This document shows, piece by piece, positions 8,638 through 16,775 of a DNA stretch of 64,000 nt; the first letter of the stretch is position 1, and every line of letters starts with the position of its first letter. Source of the DNA: an uncultured Clostridia bacterium (GTDB lineage Bacteria; Bacillota; Clostridia; Oscillospirales; Butyricicoccaceae); NCBI GenBank assembly GCA_944375715.1, contig CALWAP010000002.1, forward strand, positions 124,001 to 188,000, written 5' to 3'. Under the pieces are notes generated by a model. That model worked only from the letters and a program-made list of their open reading frames with translations. It made no database searches and was not told the origin of the DNA. The translations under genes and the position numbers were made by a program.

Positions 8638-11600
8638 TTATTTCTTATACGTGTTGGTCACAATAGCGTCATCAGCCAGCCACTGCTCGTTGTCGATCCT
8701 GTTGGTGACCGTGACGTAGCGGACGCACTTTTCGACCTCCGCGTTGGATATCTCGGGATGTCCACCGCCATGGGATACTTCAAAGCTTCCCTGATCGGCC
8801 GTATACCTCCAGGACCAGGACTCATCTTCGGTCAGGGTATAGGTCTTGCCGCAATAAAGGCCGCTGACCCTATCGCTTCCGGCTCCGTTTATCACGAATT
8901 CGGCTATCCTGTCTCCTCCGTCTTCGGAAAGTTCAAACCTGAAGCTTTGGGTATAAACGCTGTCTCCATCGACATCGACCTGCTTTGTGACATCGAGGTC
9001 AAAGCGGTTTATCCTGAGCAGGATATGGCTGCTCTGTTCGGCGTCGGGCTTAGTGACTGTGGGCGTGCCTTCATAGCCCTTGCCATTTATCGTGTAGCTA
9101 AGCTTGGAAACATTGAATGCCGCATCTTGCTTGGCTGTCCTATAAGTGGCAGTTTCGTCATTGAATGTGCCGTCCGATTTACCGACCTGCTCAAGTACCA
9201 GCGCAACATCAGTTATCGCAGGAGCATTGCCGTACATTGTAACGGTAACGTCGCTTGCAAGAGTATCGCCATGCTTCCAGACGGTGGTGATGCTGCCACG
9301 GTCAAGGCCCCATTCATTGAGGTCTACATCCACGCCGTAGTTGGCCCAGATGTTTTTGGTCGTGACGCCGAACTCCGGTCTGAACACATTGACTATGGCT
9401 TCAGCACTCTGGGAGCTCTCCTGCCTACTGTGTGTTTGGCCATTGATTGACTTTTCATTGGCAACGGCGGTAGCCGTGACGGTATAGGTGCCGTCCTCCT
9501 CGCCATCTACCCCATTGGGTTCAACGGTGTAGGTTATATCGTCGACAAAGTCGTCCATCCAGAGCTCGTCGGGAGTTATCTCCTCGTAAAGCTTCTCCAC
9601 TGTGGGAACTTCGCCGCCGAGGTAAATGTTGTAATCCGTCACGGTAAGCGCGGGAATGTCAAGCGCGACATTGACCTTAGGTACGGCATAAGGCTCAAAC
9701 AGGGTCTCGTCATCTTTATAAACGCCGGCTTCATCGGTATTGGTGGGAACACCGTTGCCGCCCCAGAAGCCCTCGCGGACCTCGATGGGGAAGCTGATCA
9801 CCAGCTTGCTGCCATGGTAATCACCCTCGGTGTTGGGGTCACCCGGCTTGTAACCGGTCTCGGAAATAAAGTTCTTTGTGAAGTCAAAGCCTGTGACTAT
9901 GACCTCGCCGTCTACTATCTTCGAGGTAACTCCTTCGGCTTCTGCGATACCCTTGGTAAAGTCGGTGCCGTCATAGAGCCTGGTGTAAACATCGACCGTG
10001 GCGCCTTCGGGTATCACAAAATACTCAGAAACGACATCCTTTACAACGGTCTCGCTGCCAAGGTCGACCTTACTGCTGCCCGTCGTTTCGGAAATAGCCT
10101 CGAATATGGCATTCAGCTCGGAAGAGTTGGAGGCCGACAGATAGTAGCTGGGGCTCTGGGGCACGCCGTTGTTGGAGGACACATTCTGCATAAAGTAGTT
10201 GCCCTTGTCGGCGTCGCTGCTGCTCCCTCCCGTTGAACCGGGATCGGTGGCGTCGGCGCCGTCGAATATGCCTATGGCATAAACCTTGGCATTATATTCC
10301 TCTTTGGCTTCCTTCGCCTCAGCTAAAGCTGCGTTTGCGATGTCAGTCTCATAGCCATAAAGCCCGGGGATACCGTCGGTAAAGAGGATAACGACCCTGT
10401 CGCGTTCCTCCCCGGTTATGGGGTTATTTGCGAAAATATTGTTGGCCATATCCATGCCGGCGTCGGTCTGGGTGCCGCCATGGGCCGTCAGGTAATCGAC
10501 AGCGTCCTGCACATTGGTAAGGCCGGCTGAGGTGGAAACATCCTGGAGGGCATTTTGGTAATCGCTGTTTGTTATGCTGTAAGGGCCCCACCAATCATCT
10601 GTATCATTGCTGTAATACTGCGGGCCGTTATACTCATATCCGTGGGGGTAATACTGACTCGAATCGTCGCCCTGCCAATCACCCTGTTCGACATCAACAC
10701 CGGTCAGAAGCTCAGTATTTTTATAACCCGAAGAGCTGAAACCGGCAATGGCTATCCTGTGCTTAACATCGTCCTCGGTGCCGGCAATTTTGTCGGCGCC
10801 CTTGGCCTTTTCGGCAACGGAGGCTATAAAGCCGTCAACGGCGTCCACCAGGGCGTCAAGCCTGGGCTCGCTTCCTTCGTTGACCGTGTAGTACAGCATC
10901 TTCTGGGTTTCGCCGTTAAACACCTGCTGAGCTGTGTCATCGCCGTTCATGCTGACCGTATGGTTCCCGTCGGTGTCGGTGTAGGTGAACTCGTAGATAT
11001 ACTCATAAGAGGTATTCCGGTAATAGAAATCGGAAGCAAAGTCAGGCCTTGTACTGTCTCTGTCAGAAGTCCAGGTCTCGCCGTTGGCCGAGTAGGTATA
11101 CTTATAATAACCACCAAGCCATCCGGTTGACACCCACTCACTGCTTACGCTAACCTTGTAATACTGATCGTTTTCCTTGTAATAAAGTTTGTCTCTATTT
11201 CTATAAAGGGTCGAATTCTTAGTACCACGCCAAGTATCTTCATCCACCTGGCTGTAGCTGTATGTCTCTTCACCGCGCTCGCGGTTTATCGTAACCTTGG
11301 AATAGCTGCCGTCGTCCAGCTGGACATAGGTGCCGTTGCGATAGCTGTTGTAAAGATTCAAGGCCGTTTGGGTAGCAAAAGATCTGTAACCTACAGATGT
11401 GAAATCATTTTCCATTGAGCCCGATTGGTCAAGGACCAGGACTATGTCCAGGGGCTTGGTAGACTCGGAGCTGGTGACGCTGCCCTCGGTCCAGGCCTCA
11501 AGGTTGACGGTATATGTGCCGTCGTCGTCATTCCTCTCGACCCATTTGCGGAGCTCCAGGCCGTTTCCGTGTATGGTATCGCCGTTGCCCGAACCCGTAT

Positions 11601-12627
11601 CAACTACGGGCTGGTAACCCGACAGAGGAGCCGTACGGAGGGAGGTCCTCATCATGGGCATATAGGCTATCGAATCATCCGTAATGGGCTGTACGTTGGA
11701 AGCGCCGGAAAACATCGGAACGGCGTTGGTAAAGGGCACCGTTTCCTCGGGGGCCTCGATTATCTCGGGCACATGCTCGATATATTCGTCCTCAGGCAGC
11801 TCGGCTCCGGGGACCTCTGTCTCAGGGATGTCCTCGGCATCCAGCAGAGCTTCAAGGTGAGCGTTAAGGGCATCCGCCTTTTCGCTGCCTATCTCTGCCA
11901 GGAAAGCATAGCCTTCTTCATCGGTAAGGGACGAAGCGATTTCGCTCATCTGCTCGGCGCTTGTGCAGGCCATCATAAGAGCGTAAAATTCATCGGCCGT
12001 CATACCGGCATACACACCGCCGACAGGCTGTGTGGGATCCGTAGGCTGTGTGGGATCCGTAGGCTGTGTCGGATCCGTAGGCTGTGTAGGATCAACGGGC
12101 TGCGTGGGATCCGTAGGATCGGTAGGATCAGTAGGATCGGTAGGATCAGTAGGATCGGTAGGATCGGTAGGATCCGTAGGATCGGTAGGATCCGTAGGAT
12201 CAGTAGGATCCGTAGGATCGGTAGGATCGGTAGGATCAGTAGGATCGGTAGGATCGGTAGGATCGGTAGGATCGGTAGGATCGGTAGGATCGGTAGGATC
12301 CGTAGGATCGGTAGGATCGGTAGGATCCGTAGGATCGGTAGGATCAGTAGGCTCGGTCGGCTCAGTGGGCTCGGTCGGCTCAGTGGGCTCAGTAGGCTCG
12401 GTCGGCTCGGTGGGCTCGGTGGGCTCAGTAGGCTCAGTGGGCTCGGTCGGCTCAGTGGGCTCAGTAGGCTCAGTGGGCTCAGTCGGCTCGGTAGGCTCAA
12501 CAGGCTCAGTCACCGTAGTGCCTCCATCGGAAACACCCGCGGTATTTTCATCTGCGAAAGCAGGAGATGCCATTGAAAATACCAAACACAAAGCCAGAAC
12601 AAACGATAAATATTTTTTCATTTTCAT
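8638..12627 (-). CDS. Giant von Willebrand A surface protein with EPT/DPT repeat stalk
   Basis: 1329 residues, secreted (signal peptide ending SPAFA, residues 1-25). In order: a proline/threonine stalk of about 45 EPT then DPT triplets (about residues 45-195); a small helical segment (about 200-260); a von Willebrand A domain with metal-site motif DQSGSM near residue 400, later TQTDAGMD and FTDGIPG, running to about residue 850; linker beta domains; and a C-terminal Cna-B/transthyretin-like domain (FRFELSEDGG, YTLTEDE, VTVTNR). It ends NTYKK with no LPxTG, transmembrane tail or other anchor. VWA domains often form adhesive tips of pili; it sits among TasA-like genes, so a tip or cap role is likely (inference). 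Confidence 0.9.
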   Translation of the reverse strand: MKMKKYLSFVLALCLVFSMASPAFADENTAGVSDGGTTVTEPVEPTEPTEPTEPTEPTEPTEPTEPTEPTEPTEPTEPTEPTEPTEPTEPTEPTDPTDPTDPTDPTDPTDPTDPTDPTDPTDPTDPTDPTDPTDPTDPTDPTDPTDPTDPTDPTDPTDPTDPTDPTDPTDPTDPTQPVDPTQPTDPTQPTDPTQPTDPTQPVGGVYAGMTADEFYALMMACTSAEQMSEIASSLTDEEGYAFLAEIGSEKADALNAHLEALLDAEDIPETEVPGAELPEDEYIEHVPEIIEAPEETVPFTNAVPMFSGASNVQPITDDSIAYMPMMRTSLRTAPLSGYQPVVDTGSGNGDTIHGNGLELRKWVERNDDDGTYTVNLEAWTEGSVTSSESTKPLDIVLVLDQSGSMENDFTSVGYRSFATQTALNLYNSYRNGTYVQLDDGSYSKVTINRERGEETYSYSQVDEDTWRGTKNSTLYRNRDKLYYKENDQYYKVSVSSEWVSTGWLGGYYKYTYSANGETWTSDRDSTRPDFASDFYYRNTSYEYIYEFTYTDTDGNHTVSMNGDDTAQQVFNGETQKMLYYTVNEGSEPRLDALVDAVDGFIASVAEKAKGADKIAGTEDDVKHRIAIAGFSSSGYKNTELLTGVDVEQGDWQGDDSSQYYPHGYEYNGPQYYSNDTDDWWGPYSITNSDYQNALQDVSTSAGLTNVQDAVDYLTAHGGTQTDAGMDMANNIFANNPITGEERDRVVILFTDGIPGLYGYETDIANAALAEAKEAKEEYNAKVYAIGIFDGADATDPGSTGGSSSDADKGNYFMQNVSSNNGVPQSPSYYLSASNSSELNAIFEAISETTGSSKVDLGSETVVKDVVSEYFVIPEGATVDVYTRLYDGTDFTKGIAEAEGVTSKIVDGEVIVTGFDFTKNFISETGYKPGDPNTEGDYHGSKLVISFPIEVREGFWGGNGVPTNTDEAGVYKDDETLFEPYAVPKVNVALDIPALTVTDYNIYLGGEVPTVEKLYEEITPDELWMDDFVDDITYTVEPNGVDGEEDGTYTVTATAVANEKSINGQTHSRQESSQSAEAIVNVFRPEFGVTTKNIWANYGVDVDLNEWGLDRGSITTVWKHGDTLASDVTVTMYGNAPAITDVALVLEQVGKSDGTFNDETATYRTAKQDAAFNVSKLSYTINGKGYEGTPTVTKPDAEQSSHILLRINRFDLDVTKQVDVDGDSVYTQSFRFELSEDGGDRIAEFVINGAGSDRVSGLYCGKTYTLTEDESWSWRYTADQGSFEVSHGGGHPEISNAEVEKCVRYVTVTNRIDNEQWLADDAIVTNTYKK
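12032..12509. repeat. Nine-base tandem repeat encoding (EPT)n-(DPT)n
   Basis: About 480 bases of near-perfect nine-base units inside the VWA gene. Units nearest the gene's 5' end read Glu-Pro-Thr, then there is an abrupt switch to Asp-Pro-Thr, then a short QPT/DPT mix. Third-base differences (ggatcg, ggatca, ggatcc) are shuffled, which suggests past unequal exchange or slippage. Copy number is likely to vary between strains. Confidence 0.95.
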
Positions 12628-12647
12628 GTCATTTCCTCCCTTCTGTA

Positions 12648-13250
12648 TTACTCACCGTCAACCGAAGCTGCAGGCCAGCCCATAACATCGGTAACATCCT
12701 GTCCCGCCTGAACGTCAAATCCGTTATTCTCGGACTGAACGGCCTGAGCGGAAACGGTAACATTAAATACACTGTTCATATAATTGTTCCCCATCCGGCT
12801 GTCGAAAGCAACCTGGGTAAACAGCGGCTCGGTCGAGGCTCCTGCGGGCACTTCCTCCTTATAGTACCAATAACCGTCATCACCCAAAAGCCAATTCTCG
12901 GTGTCGAAGTCCAGCGTTACATAATCGGTATCCAAAGGCTGCTCGTTTGCACCCTTTGCCGTCTTTTCAACGCTTACCCTAACATAGCAGGGGTTATCAC
13001 CATTGTTAACGACATAAACCACTTTGCTGGCCTCTGCCGTCGGCATAACGGGCATACCGTTGGGATAAACCTCGTTGAAATCCTTTTCCTCTCCGCCCAC
13101 AATCGTCTTATCGGCGAGGGCTATGCGCACATTACCCATGGTAAGCACATTATGGGCAGTGCCCTCCGCCGAGAAGTAGGCCACCGTCCCATACGCCAGA
13201 AGGCTGAGAGCAATGGCGACAACGGAGAGGATCGCAATTTTTCTCTTCAT
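12648..13250 (-). CDS. TasA/camelysin-like SipW-dependent protein (third copy)
   Basis: 200 residues. The signal ends in the SipW-type GTVAYFSAEGTAHN. The body has the order expected of TasA-like proteins: MGNVRIAL, VYPNGMPVMP, a VNNGDNPCYVRVSVE strand, a WYYKEEVPAG hairpin, and a final NVTVSAQAVQSENN strand. It is the first gene of a second transcription unit (with the VWA, fourth TasA and LPDTG genes), 20 bases upstream of the VWA gene. Confidence 0.88.
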   Translation of the reverse strand: MKRKIAILSVVAIALSLLAYGTVAYFSAEGTAHNVLTMGNVRIALADKTIVGGEEKDFNEVYPNGMPVMPTAEASKVVYVVNNGDNPCYVRVSVEKTAKGANEQPLDTDYVTLDFDTENWLLGDDGYWYYKEEVPAGASTEPLFTQVAFDSRMGNNYMNSVFNVTVSAQAVQSENNGFDVQAGQDVTDVMGWPAASVDGE

Positions 13251-13315
13251 ATAACTGACCGCCTTTCGTTGGATTTCTCCCTTTTTTAAAACTCAAATCT
13301 TTACTTTACATATAA

Positions 13316-13347
13316 AGTGTATCTCACCGGGGTCACACAATGGTTAC
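13316..13347 (-). promoter_or_regulatory. Probable activator-dependent promoter of the VWA unit
   Basis: Reading the minus strand: GTAACCA-N5-TGACC (13347-13331), nine bases, then TACACT (13321-13316) as -10 box. The direct repeat has an 11-base period and takes the place of a -35 box. The same layout precedes sipW at 15447-15416. Confidence 0.6.
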
Positions 13348-13446
13348 ATATACGCCGCTTAAAAGGAAAAATTTCAGTTTTAAAATAACTTTTTTCCACG
13401 CCGGGCAAGACACTGTCATACAAAATATTTTATCCCATAATCCTGC

Positions 13447-13477
13447 CCATGCCGAGGGGGCAAACCCCTCGGCATGG
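13447..13477 (-). terminator. 13-bp hairpin after the TasA gene pair
   Basis: CCATGCCGAGGGG pairs perfectly with its complement around a 5-base loop, 28 bases after the stop codon. No T-run follows, so it may stabilise the mRNA or attenuate read-through into the VWA unit rather than simply terminate. Confidence 0.55.
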
Positions 13478-13504
13478 AAGTTAGGATCAAGATATGTAAT
13501 TTAA

Positions 13505-14161
13505 TTACGCACCGAGACCTGCCAGCTTCAGCAGTTCAGCCTTGGCTGTCTCAGCGGTAACGCCCTGGGCCTGAACAGCATAACCGGTAGCCGTGACGGT
13601 GAAGCCGTCAAGGGTCTCGATCTCTTCGCTGGAAAGCTCAGCGGGGATGTTCATAGCCGTGAAGAGGGTAAGATCAGCATTGGCAGAAACCTTGCCCTGC
13701 TCCCACATGTAAACATAGACCAGGTTATCGCCCTGCTCTGTGGCAGCGATCTTTGTCCAATCAGCTTCGTCATAGCCTTTGAAAACGGTCTCGAGGTTAT
13801 TAAGAGAAGCATGATCTTCGGCAAGGGCCTTCCAAGCGGCAGCCTTGGAAATGACAACCTTCATGGCGACATAAGCATCCTGGCTGTCAGCGGCAACATG
13901 GATGGTGGGGTCCTTGGGCAGCTCGGCTCCGGGATAGACGTTCTCATAGGTATTGGTCTTAACCCTATCTTCGCCGGCGGTCCAAACATCGTCTGCATAG
14001 GTTACCTTGGCCTCATCAAGGTCAATGGCGACATTACCGACGGTGAAGGTGTTCTGAACTTCGGTAGTTGTGCTGGTGAAGTAAGCGATGGTCCCGCCGA
14101 CGCCAACGGCCATAGCCAGGACAACGGCTGTCAGGGTAAGAAGGATACTTTTCTTTTTCAT
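13505..14161 (-). CDS. TasA/camelysin-like SipW-dependent protein (second copy)
   Basis: 218 residues. The signal ends VGVGGTIAYFTSTTTEVQNTF, the hallmark of SipW substrates. The body has FTVGNVAIDLDEAKV, the conserved YPGAELPKDPTIHV segment, the DAYVAMKVVI strand and a final VTATGYAVQAQGV strand, all usual in TasA/CalY fibre subunits. Such proteins polymerise into biofilm fibres outside the cell. It follows the first copy by 69 bases and is probably the product of a duplication. Confidence 0.92.
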   Translation of the reverse strand: MKKKSILLTLTAVVLAMAVGVGGTIAYFTSTTTEVQNTFTVGNVAIDLDEAKVTYADDVWTAGEDRVKTNTYENVYPGAELPKDPTIHVAADSQDAYVAMKVVISKAAAWKALAEDHASLNNLETVFKGYDEADWTKIAATEQGDNLVYVYMWEQGKVSANADLTLFTAMNIPAELSSEEIETLDGFTVTATGYAVQAQGVTAETAKAELLKLAGLGA

Positions 14162-14230
14162 GGTTTTATTCCTTTCATTAAATATTTACGGATTCGAAAC
14201 TAAAACCTGCCGTTAAAGCTGCTTTCTAAA

Positions 14231-14812
14231 TTACTCGCCTTTGGTAAAGAAAGCAATGGCGGCGGCGTCAGCGATGGACTGAGTGGCCTCGGCAGCCTGA
14301 TGGACATAGGCCTGGACAGTGATGGTGCCGTCGGTGAAGGGGTTGTCTCCGGCAAGGGTTTCCTCGGTTACGGTATTGCTGATCGTTACCTGAGTAAACA
14401 GCTCCTGCAGCTTGGTGCCGGTACCCTCATCGGGAGTAACTGTTTCATGATACCTGTAAAGACCGGTAAGGCCGTCAACAGCTGTCCAATTAGCACCGGT
14501 AGCGCCGATGGTAACATACTCGGAAAGGGCATTGTTTACATAAGCGTAAACATAAACTTCCTCGGAGCCCTTAACCGTGATGGTCGGGTCCTTGTCAACA
14601 GTCTGGCCGGGGACGACCTTCATGGCGCCGTCAACGCCGTTTTCAGCCAAAGCCACATCCCATTTAGGCTCGGCGATTTCGACTTCCGTGTCGCCGAAGG
14701 TGAACTTGTTGATCAGAACCTCAGACTTATCCGTCAGGAAAGCCAGGGTGCCCGTGACGGCGATGGCAGCGACCAGGACCATCGAAAGGGCGATTGTCAA
14801 TGTCTTTTTCAT
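14231..14812 (-). CDS. TasA/camelysin-like SipW-dependent protein (first copy)
   Basis: 193 residues from the ATG at 14812, which has GGAGGA at good spacing (an open frame extends to 14866). The signal ends VTGTLAFLTDKSEVLINKF. The body shows FGDTEVEIAEPKWD, PGQTVDKDPTITV, the EEVYVYAYVNN strand and a final TITVQAYVHQAAEATQ strand. It lies 47 bases after sipW, the usual position for a main substrate of that peptidase. Confidence 0.92.
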   Translation of the reverse strand: MKKTLTIALSMVLVAAIAVTGTLAFLTDKSEVLINKFTFGDTEVEIAEPKWDVALAENGVDGAMKVVPGQTVDKDPTITVKGSEEVYVYAYVNNALSEYVTIGATGANWTAVDGLTGLYRYHETVTPDEGTGTKLQELFTQVTISNTVTEETLAGDNPFTDGTITVQAYVHQAAEATQSIADAAAIAFFTKGE

Positions 14813-14859
14813 GTTTCTTCCTCCATTAAAAATATTTTTTATTAAACAAGCTGATTTTT

Positions 14860-15330
14860 TCAGCACTGTTTCGTTTTCCCCTTTCCATCTTTGAAAAGGA
14901 TCTCGGGTAAAATGATGAGCAGAAGCAGAAGCCCCACTCCGCTTATGGCGGCATACTTGCCCTGCGCCGAAGACAGCCAGCTTGAAAACAATCCAAGCTT
15001 TGGCACCGTGAACACGGCCCTGCCCAGAACCGACGAATAAGGCACGGGGCTGGCGTCGGGAGTTTCGTTAGCGTCGCCCTTGGTGTAGAAGCACTGATTT
15101 TCCCTGTCGATTTCGATGACCCTGTGTGTCGCCGCCGTATCCTCGCCGCTCAAGCGGAAGGTAATGGCATCGCCGACCTTTATATCCTCAGGATCGACGC
15201 TTTTGACATATATCAGCGATCCGACATGAAACGCAGGCTCCATACTGCCGCTTAAAACGGCATAAGGTGTGAACCCCACAATGCGTATACCCGCCAGCAA
15301 AAAAGCAAGCGCGGCAACCGCCAGAACCAA
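14860..15330 (-). CDS. sipW: SipW-type (ER-type) signal peptidase I
   Basis: This membrane peptidase removes the special signal peptides of TasA-like proteins. The nucleophile serine is in VLSGSMEPAF; the general base is a histidine (ATHRVIEID) rather than lysine, the mark of the ER-type family. There is an N-terminal and a C-terminal membrane segment. The start is uncertain. The frame is open back to 15390 but holds no ATG or GTG; TTG at 15330 lacks a ribosome site. A good site (GGGGGTG) at about 15372-15378 points to ATA at 15366. An ATG at 15409 is in another frame, one base off across a G6 run (15376-15381); with five Gs the reading frames would join. Confidence 0.88.
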   Translation of the reverse strand: MVLAVAALAFLLAGIRIVGFTPYAVLSGSMEPAFHVGSLIYVKSVDPEDIKVGDAITFRLSGEDTAATHRVIEIDRENQCFYTKGDANETPDASPVPYSSVLGRAVFTVPKLGLFSSWLSSAQGKYAAISGVGLLLLLIILPEILFKDGKGKTKQC

Positions 15331-15415
15331 TATCCATGTGACGGTGTTCCATATTTTTCTTACTATCGCCGGCCACCCCCCTGCTTTTCCCTATGGTTTT
15401 TCTTGCCATGTCTGT

Positions 15416-15447
15416 ATTATATTTGGGCAAGGTTATATCGTGGTTAC
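15416..15447 (-). promoter_or_regulatory. Probable activator-dependent promoter of the sipW unit
   Basis: Minus strand: GTAACCA-N5-TAACC (15447-15431), nine bases, then a perfect TATAAT (15421-15416). No -35 box is seen. The predicted transcription start is within a base or two of the ATG at 15409. Same layout as 13316-13347. Confidence 0.62.
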
Positions 15448-15597
15448 ATTTCGGGAAAATTATGAAAGTTTTTTTAACTTTCTTTTTGGTTTTATGTAAC
15501 CCTGCCAAGAGCTTTTCAAAATGACGTGGAAATGCAGCCGAAAGAATGATATATTATAAATAAGGTCACACCGCAATTTTAAAAACGGAGGTAAAGC

Positions 15598-16770
15598 ATG
15601 GATATTAAAGAAAGGGCCCTTAAGGCCCATGAGGAGTGGAGGGGCAAGCTGACCATAAATACAAAATGCCCCATTAAATCGGCCGAGGATCTGACGATAG
15701 CCTATACCCCCGGCGTCGCCGAACCCTGCCTTAAAATCAAAGAGGACAAGGACCTTCAGTATAAATACACGGGCAGAGGCAACACCGTCGCCGTCATAAC
15801 CGACGGCACTGCCGTATTGGGCCTGGGCGACATCGGACCCGAGGCCGGCATGCCCGTTATGGAGGGCAAATGCGCCCTTTTCAAAGCCTTTGCCGATATA
15901 GACGCCTTCCCCATCTGTATCCGCTCGAAGGACCCCGACGAGATAGTTCGCACCGTCGAGCTTATTGCCGGCTCTTTCGGCGGGATAAACCTTGAGGATA
16001 TCTCGGCCCCCAGGTGCATCGAGATAGAGCGCAGGCTCAAGGAAAAATGTGACATACCCGTGTTCCATGACGACCAGCACGGCACGGCCGTCGTCGTCCT
16101 GGCCGCCTTGATAAACGCCTGCCGCCTGACGGGCAAGGACATGAAGAAGCTAAAGGTCGTCATAAACGGCGCCGGGGCCGCAGCTTTGGCCGTGGCAAAG
16201 CTGCTTATTTCGGTGGGCATAGGCGAGCTTATCCTCTGCGATAAATACGGCCTGCTTTACAAGGGCAACCCCGAAATGAATCCCGAGCAGGCCAAGGTTG
16301 CCGAGCTTTGCAACCCCCATATGATAAAGGGCGGCCTTACCGAGGGCATAAAGGGCGCCGATGTGTTCATCGGCGTTTCGGCTCCCAACTGCTTAAGCGC
16401 CGAGCAGGTTTCACTGATGGCCGACAAGGCTATTGTGTTTGCCATGGCCAATCCCGTCCCCGAAATAATGCCCGACGAGGCCAAAAAGGGCGGCGCTTTC
16501 GTGGTCGGCACCGGCAGGAGCGATTATCCCAACCAGATAAACAATGTCCTGGCCTTCCCCGGCATATTCAGGGGCGCTCTGGACGTCAGGGCGTCCGACA
16601 TAAACGAGGAAATGAAGATAGCGGCGGCCACCGCCATTGCCGACCTGGTTTCCCCCGAGGAGCTGTCGCCCGACTACATCATGCCCCCCTCTTTCAGCAT
16701 GACGGCCCACAAAAAGGTGGCCGAGGCCGTAAGCCGCGCCGCCAGGGAAAGCGGGGTCGCGAGGATATAA
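15598..16770 (+). CDS. NAD(P)-dependent malic enzyme
   Basis: A 390-residue short bacterial malic enzyme: malate to pyruvate and CO2 with NAD(P)H. YTPGVAEPC (catalytic tyrosine), the GDIGPEAGMPVMEGK segment with the catalytic lysine, the metal-site FHDDQHGTA, and a nucleotide-binding GAGAAALAVAKLL are visible. GGAGG precedes the ATG at good spacing. It would feed pyruvate to the oxidoreductase at the right end of the window. The peroxiredoxin-like gene follows five bases later. Confidence 0.95.
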   Translation: MDIKERALKAHEEWRGKLTINTKCPIKSAEDLTIAYTPGVAEPCLKIKEDKDLQYKYTGRGNTVAVITDGTAVLGLGDIGPEAGMPVMEGKCALFKAFADIDAFPICIRSKDPDEIVRTVELIAGSFGGINLEDISAPRCIEIERRLKEKCDIPVFHDDQHGTAVVVLAALINACRLTGKDMKKLKVVINGAGAAALAVAKLLISVGIGELILCDKYGLLYKGNPEMNPEQAKVAELCNPHMIKGGLTEGIKGADVFIGVSAPNCLSAEQVSLMADKAIVFAMANPVPEIMPDEAKKGGAFVVGTGRSDYPNQINNVLAFPGIFRGALDVRASDINEEMKIAAATAIADLVSPEELSPDYIMPPSFSMTAHKKVAEAVSRAARESGVARI

Positions 16771-16775
16771 ATAAT

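Noticed and set aside
12032..12509. Possible CRISPR array
   Set aside because: Units are nine bases with no spacers and lie in frame inside a coding gene.
11425..12685. Plus-strand frames coding GSV or GRI repeats
   Set aside because: They are opposite-strand readings of the EPT/DPT repeat tract. The minus frame has a signal peptide, VWA domain and ribosome site.
15568..15575. GTGTGACC upstream of malic enzyme as a third fibre-promoter motif
   Set aside because: It matches only half of the direct repeat and has no -10 box at the set distance.
15460..16220. Minus-strand open frames opposite malic enzyme
   Set aside because: Antisense to a certain gene; no start signal.
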